Origin: JAWOJF01 sp046481785
GTDB lineage: Bacteria; Bacteroidota; Ignavibacteria; Ignavibacteriales; Ignavibacteriaceae
Length of the DNA: 25,989 nt
Reading direction: 5' to 3'
NCBI GenBank assembly: GCA_046481785.1
Contig: JAWOJF010000269.1
Span: 1 to 25,989, forward strand
Below, piece after piece: positions 17,073 to 23,943 of this stretch (its first letter is position 1; each line of letters starts with the position of its first letter). The position numbers and the translations under genes were made by a program. The notes below the pieces were generated by a model. The model saw only the letters and a program-made list of their open reading frames with translations, was not told where the DNA came from and ran no database searches.

Positions 17073-17840
17073 ATGACAAAGAATGAACTGAAATACTACT
17101 CCTCCCTGTTAAATAAAAAATACAGGGAGGAAGAAAAGAAGTTTATAGCTGAGGGGAAAAATAGTGTAGAAGAAGGATTAAAAAACAGCTTATGGAAGGA
17201 TAAATGTGAAATTGTTTTTTATACCGCAAAGTTTTATGAGGAGCATAAAGTTTTTATTGATGTTTTAACCTTAACAAAAAAGTGTGAGCTTTTAAAAGAA
17301 CCCGAGTTCGCTAAAATATCTGATACTGTTACACCCCAGGGTATTGCAGCAGTTTTTTCAAAACCTGGTAATACCCAAAAACCGGAGAATAAAATTAAGA
17401 CCCGGCTTGTTGCAGCTCTTGAAAATATATCTGATCCCGGAAATGTTGGTACAATAATCCGTAACTGTGATTGGTTCGGAATTACTGATATTGTATTATC
17501 AACGGGCTGCGCTGATGTTTATAATCCGAAAACTTTGCGTTCTTCCACCGGTTCTGTCTTTCATTTAAATATATATTCCGGAATTAACCTTACCCACTTT
17601 CTAAAGAAAATAAAGGAGGGTGGATATACAATAATTTGCGCAGACATACATGGCGAAAATATCTTCGGCTATAAATTAAATAATAAATCAGTTATTGTGT
17701 TTTCGAATGAGGCAAATGGGCCCTCGAAGGAATTATTAAATATTATTGATAATGTTATTACTGTACCAAAACTTGGAAAGGCGGAGTCTCTTAATGTAGC
17801 CGCAGCATCCGCAGTAATACTTGCTGAGTTGACTAAATGA
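17073..17840 (+). CDS. TrmH/SpoU-family RNA 2'-O-methyltransferase
   Basis: 255 residues. The N-terminal ~90 residues look like the RNA substrate-binding domain ('KKYREEEKKFIAEGKNSVEE'). The SPOUT catalytic domain has its three motifs: 'NISDPGNVGTIIRNCDWFG' (118-136) with the conserved Asn and Arg, 'VIVFSNEANGPSKEL' (~208-222), and 'LGKAESLNVAAASAVILAEL' (~234-253), which forms the knot that binds S-adenosylmethionine. It methylates a ribose 2'-OH in rRNA or tRNA; the exact site cannot be assigned. It lies between the DUF971 gene and a lipoprotein gene with almost no spacing. Confidence 0.9.
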   Translation: MTKNELKYYSSLLNKKYREEEKKFIAEGKNSVEEGLKNSLWKDKCEIVFYTAKFYEEHKVFIDVLTLTKKCELLKEPEFAKISDTVTPQGIAAVFSKPGNTQKPENKIKTRLVAALENISDPGNVGTIIRNCDWFGITDIVLSTGCADVYNPKTLRSSTGSVFHLNIYSGINLTHFLKKIKEGGYTIICADIHGENIFGYKLNNKSVIVFSNEANGPSKELLNIIDNVITVPKLGKAESLNVAAASAVILAELTK

Positions 17841-17849
17841 TTGTTAAAT

Positions 17850-18800
17850 ATGACAGGCATGAATAAGGCACGGAATATATTATTTCTTGTAATGATTTTT
17901 TCTCTTTTTCAATACAGTTGTGTTGAGAGAGAGTCAACAGTTTTAGAAGCTCCGCAAAATTTTGGATATACAGAAATCAGCGGAACAGTTTCAGGAACCC
18001 TCCGTAAAAGCAACTCCCCTTATTTAGTTAAAGAAGATATTTATGTCGATAACAACAAAACTTTAAATGTTGAGCCGGGCACTGAATTGTATTTTGAAAA
18101 AAATAAAAGTTTTATAGTAAACGGTAATTTATTTCTATTAGGAACAAAAGATGCTCCCATCAGATTATTAGCTTATGACGATGCTTGGAGGGGGATAAAT
18201 ATTAATAATTCAGAGGAATCAGTTATCCGCTTCTGTGTTATTGACGGGACAAATAATTTAGATACCGATAAAAGTGCAGTTGCAGTTTCAAATTCAAATA
18301 TAATAATCACCAATTCCATTTTCAGTAATAATGCATCTCAGTATGGCGGTGCATTAAATTTTGATTCATCAATTGTCGAATTATATAATAATATATTTAA
18401 AGAGAATTATGCTGCTTATTACGGCGGGGCTGTTTTATCAACCAATTCCACCCTTCAAGTTATCAATAATACATTCTTCAAGAACTGGTGTGATAATTAC
18501 GGGGGAGGAATTGTTTTATTTAACTCTCCCTCTGTTATTGAGAACAATATTTTTAATAACGGTAACAAGACTGGTAATCCCGGGATTGCATCAGGCAGCC
18601 AGGATTTTTCCTTAGTAAAAAGTAATTATAATTTTTTATCAACTGATGTTATAGCCCCGGGGTTCATCTCTGAAGATGACCTGCATCTGCATACTAATTC
18701 ACCCTGCAGAAATGCCGGGAATCCTGCTCCTGAATACAATGATAGTGACGGCACACAAAACGACCAGGGAGCTTACGGAGGGCCTTTAGGTGACTGGTAG
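17850..18800 (+). CDS. Lipoprotein with right-handed parallel beta-helix repeats
   Basis: 316 residues from the ATG at 17850. Alternatives are the ATG at 17859 and a TTG at 17841; none has a good ribosome binding site. The N-terminus 'MNKARNILFLVMIFSLFQYSC' is a lipoprotein signal with a relaxed lipobox. The mature protein begins with a beta-rich part ('DIYVDNNKTLNVEPGTELYF') and continues into beta-helix rungs with repeated 'NNxF' turns ('ITNSIFSNNASQYGGALNF', 'LYNNIFKENYAAYYGGAVL', 'INNTFFKNWCDNYGGGIVL', 'IENNIFNNG'). It ends with the 'DSDGTQNDQGAYGGPLGDW' tail common on such proteins in this group. It is probably surface or periplasm anchored; ligand unknown. Its last 15 bases overlap the convergent NhaC-family gene. 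Confidence 0.8.
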   Translation: MTGMNKARNILFLVMIFSLFQYSCVERESTVLEAPQNFGYTEISGTVSGTLRKSNSPYLVKEDIYVDNNKTLNVEPGTELYFEKNKSFIVNGNLFLLGTKDAPIRLLAYDDAWRGININNSEESVIRFCVIDGTNNLDTDKSAVAVSNSNIIITNSIFSNNASQYGGALNFDSSIVELYNNIFKENYAAYYGGAVLSTNSTLQVINNTFFKNWCDNYGGGIVLFNSPSVIENNIFNNGNKTGNPGIASGSQDFSLVKSNYNFLSTDVIAPGFISEDDLHLHTNSPCRNAGNPAPEYNDSDGTQNDQGAYGGPLGDW

Positions 18801-20666
18801 ATTATAATCCGTCCTTTTACCAAATACAAATAAAATTACTCCAAGGATGCCTGAGATTATCAGGATTGACAAATAGGGGGAGAAGCCGAACGCAGTTGGT
18901 ATATCACCTATCAACATACAAACACCAGCAGTTAAAATAGCATAAGGCAGTTGTGTCTTTACATGATCAATATGATCACATTGAGAGGCCAGTGAGCTAA
19001 GTATTGTTGTATCAGAAATAGGTGAGCAGTGATCTCCAAAAACTGCGCCGGTCAGAACCGAACTTATTACACCGTGAAGAATCAATGTAGAATCTATCAA
19101 ACTAAGATTATTAAGAGATGAAACCGAATCGGATAATGGAATTACTATAGGCATCATTATGGCCATTGTGCCCCAGCTTGTTCCGGTTGAAAAACTGGTT
19201 AATGCACAGGCAATAAAAACAAGGACCGGTAAATATTCCGGTTTAACACTGCCGCTTATTATAGTTGCTATATAATCTGCGGTTTTTAATTCTTCGGTAA
19301 TTGCACCTATTGACCATGCAAGAACTAAAATTATCAAAGCAAACAACATTGACCTGATACCCATAAACCATGCATCAATGGTTTCGCTTAGAGTCATGAT
19401 TTTTTGTGAAAGGATCATTATTCCCGCAAGTATACATGTAGTAAAACTTGCCCACATTAATGCAAGGTATGAATTAGAATTCCCAACAACTTCTCTGACA
19501 GAATAACTCATTATTCCCTGTTCATTAAGGGAAGATATTCCGGTGAAAACAAGCCCTGCAATTGCGGCTATAATAAAATAAACAATAGGAATAATACCAT
19601 TATACCATTTGGCTTTATCATCATTGCCAAACATTTCAGAACCTTCGTTTTTCTCGAGAGATATTTTGGCACCATCCCTGAACACTTTATTTTCCTCCGC
19701 CGCCCTTTTTTCTGCTTTAAGCATTGGCCCAAAATCACGTTTGCTCCAGCCTATCATAAAAACAAATATTAACATGGCAATTGGGTAGAAACGGTAAGGA
19801 ATAGTCTGAAGAAAAACTTCATATGCATTTTCATTAGAGCCAATAATATTTAAGCCATCCTGTATAAGACCTATTTCATATCCAATCCAGGAACTGATAA
19901 TAAAAACACTTGCTATCGGCGCAGATGTAGAGTCAACAATAAACGCCAGTTTTTCACGGGAGATTCTCATCTTATCTGTTATCGGGCGCATAAGATTCCC
20001 TACTATAAGTGCATTAGCATAATCATCAAAAAAGATTACAACACCGGAAAGCCAGCTCGAAATCATAGTGGACCTTCTTGAAATTGCCAGCCTTGTAATA
20101 AGATTAGCAATACCTTTTGTACCACCGCTTTTTGATATAAGGCCTATAATGCCGCCGAATAAAAATGTGAATACAAGTATTTGTATATGGGATTCATCAT
20201 TAACAGCACTTACAATTTCTGTATCAACCAGTCTTAGTATTGCAGTTAAAGGGTTATAGTTATAAATAAACACTACCCCTATATAAATTCCAAATAACAG
20301 CGATATAAGGACCTGCCTGAAAATTAAGGCGAGAATTATTGCAATAAGAGGTGGTAAAATGCTCAGTATCCCGGGTATAATTCTGATTGCAGCGGAAGGA
20401 AAGCCGGTTAATGATATATTGTAATTACCGGTATTCTCAAGGATGAGGGTGGTATCCACTTTGCCATCTGTTACATTTACTAATATGGTTTTTGATATAG
20501 TTTCACTGCTAAAAATTAGATGCGCACTTTCTGAGGTATCCGGGAGTCCTTCTGCAGTCACAGAAAAGTCTATCCCCTCAAGAGCTACTTTTGAAACACT
20601 AATGGATTGTGCCCTTACCGGAATGCTGCTAAGACACAAAATGATGGCTAAAACTAGTGTTTTCAA
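18786..20666 (-). CDS. NhaC-family Na+/H+ antiporter with exported N-terminal domain
   Basis: 626 residues from a TTG at 20666 (no nearby ATG in frame). The transport part, from about residue 95, has many membrane helices and the family signature 'GAVFGDHCSPISDTTILSSL' plus 'STGTSWGTMAIMMPIVIPL', the hallmark of NhaC-type antiporters that exchange Na+ (or an organic substrate) for H+. Unusually, it begins with a signal-peptide-like segment 'MKTLVLAIILCLSSIPVRAQS' followed by about 70 beta-rich residues (about 22-92: 'VALEGIDFSVTAEGLPDTSE' and on) before the first transport helix, so an extracytoplasmic domain is predicted. The substrate is uncertain. It is transcribed divergently from the lipoprotein gene at 20787. 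Confidence 0.85.
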   Translation of the reverse strand: MKTLVLAIILCLSSIPVRAQSISVSKVALEGIDFSVTAEGLPDTSESAHLIFSSETISKTILVNVTDGKVDTTLILENTGNYNISLTGFPSAAIRIIPGILSILPPLIAIILALIFRQVLISLLFGIYIGVVFIYNYNPLTAILRLVDTEIVSAVNDESHIQILVFTFLFGGIIGLISKSGGTKGIANLITRLAISRRSTMISSWLSGVVIFFDDYANALIVGNLMRPITDKMRISREKLAFIVDSTSAPIASVFIISSWIGYEIGLIQDGLNIIGSNENAYEVFLQTIPYRFYPIAMLIFVFMIGWSKRDFGPMLKAEKRAAEENKVFRDGAKISLEKNEGSEMFGNDDKAKWYNGIIPIVYFIIAAIAGLVFTGISSLNEQGIMSYSVREVVGNSNSYLALMWASFTTCILAGIMILSQKIMTLSETIDAWFMGIRSMLFALIILVLAWSIGAITEELKTADYIATIISGSVKPEYLPVLVFIACALTSFSTGTSWGTMAIMMPIVIPLSDSVSSLNNLSLIDSTLILHGVISSVLTGAVFGDHCSPISDTTILSSLASQCDHIDHVKTQLPYAILTAGVCMLIGDIPTAFGFSPYLSILIISGILGVILFVFGKRTDYNLPVT

Positions 20667-20786
20667 ATAGTCTCAGAATATTAAGTTAGTTAGTAATACC
20701 GGCACTGATACTACCGGGAAATATAACAGTTAGTAAAATAAATCAAAAATATTTGGAATTTTTTCTTAAATTATACAACATTATTT

Positions 20787-21971
20787 ATGAAGAATATACT
20801 AATCTTACTATTGGGTGCCGGATTTTTATTTTTTGGCTGTACCTCAAAAGAGGATGCTGCAGACCATAAAAAACCTGCAGCCGAAAGACTTACACAGCTT
20901 GTATTAGATGCAGTCAATGGAAATGAATCTGCAAACGATTCATTATCAGACTTGTTTGATTATTCAATGCCCCAGCCCGGTGACCTTAATAATTTAATTA
21001 TTGACAGTTTAACATTACTTTCCGGCAAGATATATTATTTCCTCCTGGTTGAACATAATAATCCGGTCTATAACCGGTTTGCTGTTTATGATTCAGCATT
21101 AAATGTTTACCTGGTGGATAAATCTCTGAATGGTAACCTTTCACTCTCCAAGAACGATACCATTGCCCCTCATTTGGTAAGTATAAAGGAGGAGTTTGTT
21201 TCCAAAGATACATTAAAGCTGGAAAGACTGTCACTATACAATTTAGATGATTCTTCCGTTGTTCTTGTTTTAAGGACCTATTTAAAATTAAATATGCCCA
21301 GAACTGCACATACTCAAAACATAGAAGAAATATCTGAAGACAGGATTAAAACATCAATAAAAAGTTCAAGATCTTCAATAATTAATAACAAGGGAGATGT
21401 GTTCTTATACAATGAGAGTGCAAGAGCATATTTAAGTCAGCAGGATATATTCCATAAATTTGTTATTAATGAAATAAAAAACTTTAACATTGTAACTAAA
21501 AAGCCGGAAATTACAGATGAGCAGTCGGCATTAAATTCAGTGGGTATAACACCGGGATCAGATACTATAACCTTTACCGGAAATACGAATAACAAAATGG
21601 GCTTTTATCTTACTCTGGATGAAGGATGGAAAGAACTAAATAAAATAGGCATCACAGAACATCTGAAGCGAAAATTTACCGGTACCCGCTATTTGAACAG
21701 TACTATTGGCGCAACTATATCTGTAGTTCAGCTTGCTCCTGAAGATTCTGCAGAAATGTATATTAATTATAATCTTACAACCCTTGGTGAAATAAAATAT
21801 AAAGTGCGGAATTCGGAAAAAATTGAAACAGGAAAAGACTTTGTCCAGTTCTTTGAATTTTCATGCGGTACTAAAAAATATCTTATGATTTTTGAAGCTT
21901 CAAAATATACTTATGAAAAATATAAGCAAATGTATGTTGATATAATTAACTCATTTAATATGGATTGCTGA
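20787..21971 (+). CDS. Lipoprotein of unknown function
   Basis: 394 residues. 'MKNILILLLGAGFLFFGC' is a clear lipoprotein signal with Cys18. The mature part is predicted soluble; residues ~25-170 and ~230-394 look mixed alpha/beta with no family I recognise. The C-terminal segment ('KMGFYLTLDEGWKELNKIGI' through 'YEKYKQMYVDIINSFNMDC') resembles a compact domain of the type where a predicted stress or bound-ligand value is parsed, but I make no functional call. The gene has no clear ribosome binding site. Its stop codon overlaps the start of the EthD-like gene in a TGATG junction, so translation of the two is probably coupled. Confidence 0.7.
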   Translation: MKNILILLLGAGFLFFGCTSKEDAADHKKPAAERLTQLVLDAVNGNESANDSLSDLFDYSMPQPGDLNNLIIDSLTLLSGKIYYFLLVEHNNPVYNRFAVYDSALNVYLVDKSLNGNLSLSKNDTIAPHLVSIKEEFVSKDTLKLERLSLYNLDDSSVVLVLRTYLKLNMPRTAHTQNIEEISEDRIKTSIKSSRSSIINNKGDVFLYNESARAYLSQQDIFHKFVINEIKNFNIVTKKPEITDEQSALNSVGITPGSDTITFTGNTNNKMGFYLTLDEGWKELNKIGITEHLKRKFTGTRYLNSTIGATISVVQLAPEDSAEMYINYNLTTLGEIKYKVRNSEKIETGKDFVQFFEFSCGTKKYLMIFEASKYTYEKYKQMYVDIINSFNMDC

Positions 21972-22261
21972 TGTATAAACTGCTTATTTTTTTGAAAAAG
22001 ACAGATGAGGTAAAGATACTGGATCACTTTAATAATTTTATTTTAAAAAGTATATCATCAGTTGCAGGCGCTGAAGTAAAATCTGCTAATGTTGAAAGCA
22101 ATCTCCTTCTTGAGGAGAAGTATAGTAAATTCTGCGAGCTTACCGCCGGGTCAAAGGAAGAGATGGATAAAAAGATGAGCTCCCCGGAAGGTAAATCTTT
22201 AAATAAAAGTTTAACTGATTTTCATCAGTTTATTACAGTAATCCCTATTAATTACAAATAA
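21971..22261 (+). CDS. Small EthD-like dimeric alpha/beta-barrel protein
   Basis: 96 residues from the ATG at 21971 that shares its A with the TGA of the upstream lipoprotein gene. The pattern 'MYKLLIFLKKTDEVKILDHF', a central amphipathic helix, 'MDKKMSSPEGKSLNKSLTDF' and a final strand 'HQFITVIPINYK' resembles EthD-type ferredoxin-like fold proteins, which are often small dimeric binders or minor enzymes. No catalytic residues are recognised. It is cytoplasmic (no signal) even though its upstream partner is a lipoprotein. It precedes the SixA-like gene by 14 bases. Confidence 0.6.
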   Translation: MYKLLIFLKKTDEVKILDHFNNFILKSISSVAGAEVKSANVESNLLLEEKYSKFCELTAGSKEEMDKKMSSPEGKSLNKSLTDFHQFITVIPINYK

Positions 22262-22275
22262 CATTTCAAATTTAT

Positions 22276-22755
22276 ATGAATATTTATTTTATAAGGCATG
22301 GAGACGCAGAGCGTCCTTCTTCAAGCACCAATGATTTTGACAGAAAATTAACAAAAGAAGGCAAAAACTCTTTAAAAATTGCAGCAGTAAAATGGAAGGA
22401 CATCATTCATTCATTTGATTATATTGTCACTTCGCCGCTCGTCCGGGCTGTGCAGACTGCCAAAATAATTGCTGAAGTGTTTGATTATGAAGATGAAATT
22501 ATTAAAGACGATAAACTTGCAGGGGGCGGTAAAACTGAAGATATTATTGAAATTGCAAATGCTCTTGATGGTGAAAATATTGCCTTTATCGGGCATCAAC
22601 CTGATTTTTCTCATTATGTCTCTGATCTAATTTCCATTAATGGTGCACATATTGAATTTAAAAAAGCTGCAATAGCAAAGATTTATTTCCATAATAGAAT
22701 GGAACTAACCAAAGGGATGCTGGAGCTTCTTATTCCCCCTGCAATTCTAAGGTAA
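22276..22755 (+). CDS. sixA: SixA-type phosphohistidine phosphatase (histidine phosphatase superfamily)
   Basis: 159 residues, close to the ~160 of E. coli SixA. The catalytic 'FIRHGDAE' motif is at residues 5-12 (His8 nucleophile), Arg in 'SPLVRAVQTA' and the second His in 'IGHQPDFS' complete the phosphate pocket. SixA-type enzymes remove phosphate from histidine of phosphotransfer proteins. It is the third gene of a compact forward trio with the lipoprotein and the EthD-like gene. A hybrid histidine kinase with an HPt domain is encoded about 1.2 kb away on the other strand, but a link is only speculative. Confidence 0.88.
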   Translation: MNIYFIRHGDAERPSSSTNDFDRKLTKEGKNSLKIAAVKWKDIIHSFDYIVTSPLVRAVQTAKIIAEVFDYEDEIIKDDKLAGGGKTEDIIEIANALDGENIAFIGHQPDFSHYVSDLISINGAHIEFKKAAIAKIYFHNRMELTKGMLELLIPPAILR

Positions 22756-22834
22756 ATGTTATTGAATTCAATTAGGATGTTTTTTTGACTTTTGGCTTAT
22801 TTTTTCAAATCTTTACACCCCTGATTTTTAGTTT

Positions 22835-22918
<84 letters not shown>

Positions 22919-22937
22919 AATACAAAGTTCCGAAAAA

Positions 22938-23915
22938 TTATTTCCTTTTTGCAGTTTTTTCCTTGCGGTCTGCAACTTTTTGTTCCCTTAATGTATTTCT
23001 TTCCCAAAAAACACCGTCTTCATATCCCTGGATTGATTTATTTGCTTCGGCAAGGGCTAATCTTTTTTCCGTAAGGCAGCAATAATATTCATCCAGTTCA
23101 ATACCGGAAAACTTCCTGCCAAGCTTTTTTGCAGTAACAGCAGTAGTGCCCGAACCAAGAAACGGATCAAAGACAAAATCATTTTCATTTGAGCTTGCAA
23201 GAATAATTTTAGCTAACAGCTTTTCCGGTTTCTGGGTTGGATGGTCTGTATTCTCCGGCATGGACCAGAAAGGAACGGTGATATCTGTCCACAAATTTGA
23301 TGGGTGTGTAATCCTGAAATTATTATTCCCCTTTTCTTCTGCAGTATACCAGTCTTTAGGCACACCCTCTTCATTTTTATAGGGTGCAAGAACTTTTCTC
23401 CTGATCTTAACATTATCCAGGTTAAAAGTATAATTGCTGCTTTTAGTACAAAACCAGATATCTTCCGAACAATTTTTCCAGTTATACTTAGCCCCTCTCC
23501 CCTTTTCTCTTTCCCATGTAATCCTGTTCTGAACAGTAAAATATTTTTTTACAGCATTAAAAACGGCGATGGATGATTTCCAGTCACCGCATATATAAAC
23601 AGAAGCTTCCTGCTTAAGCATTCTTACCATTTTAGAGATCCAGCTATCAATCCATCCGGTATAATCATCATCATTCATTTCTTTGAAAGAGGTATTGTTA
23701 AATGTTTTATGCAGGTTATACGGCGGATCAATAAAAAGCAGATCTATAAAATTATCAGGCAATAAATCCAAAACCTTAAATATATCCCCATTAATTATTT
23801 TATTTTCAAACTGCTGCAAAGATAGCTGATTATCAGGTTTTAACAGCTTTTTGTTTAAAGAATTGATTTCATCGGATGTTAGAGTAAGAGTTCTGTTTAA
23901 CGGAGCTTTTGCCAT
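22938..23915 (-). CDS. DNA methyltransferase (N6-adenine/N4-cytosine class, beta-type order)
   Basis: 325 residues. The catalytic motif IV 'IDPPYN' is at about 62-67 and the S-adenosylmethionine motif I 'FDPFLGSGTT' at about 249-258, an N-to-C order typical of beta-class amino-methyltransferases. Between them 'WEREKGRGAKYNWKNCSEDI' resembles DpnA/MboII-group enzymes. It modifies adenine (or N4-cytosine) in a short DNA site that cannot be deduced here. No restriction endonuclease gene is adjacent, so it appears orphan within the window. It is 28 bases downstream of the histidine kinase gene on the same strand and convergent with the SRP RNA gene. Confidence 0.88.
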   Translation of the reverse strand: MAKAPLNRTLTLTSDEINSLNKKLLKPDNQLSLQQFENKIINGDIFKVLDLLPDNFIDLLFIDPPYNLHKTFNNTSFKEMNDDDYTGWIDSWISKMVRMLKQEASVYICGDWKSSIAVFNAVKKYFTVQNRITWEREKGRGAKYNWKNCSEDIWFCTKSSNYTFNLDNVKIRRKVLAPYKNEEGVPKDWYTAEEKGNNNFRITHPSNLWTDITVPFWSMPENTDHPTQKPEKLLAKIILASSNENDFVFDPFLGSGTTAVTAKKLGRKFSGIELDEYYCCLTEKRLALAEANKSIQGYEDGVFWERNTLREQKVADRKEKTAKRK

Positions 23916-23943
23916 TTTTTTGATTCTAGTCTAATTTAAAAAT

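Noticed and set aside
22756..22834. A TTGACT at 22785-22790 as the -35 box of an SRP RNA promoter.
   Set aside because: No convincing -10 element lies at 16-18 bases, and it does not fit the Bacteroidota promoter pattern at a sensible distance from the RNA start.
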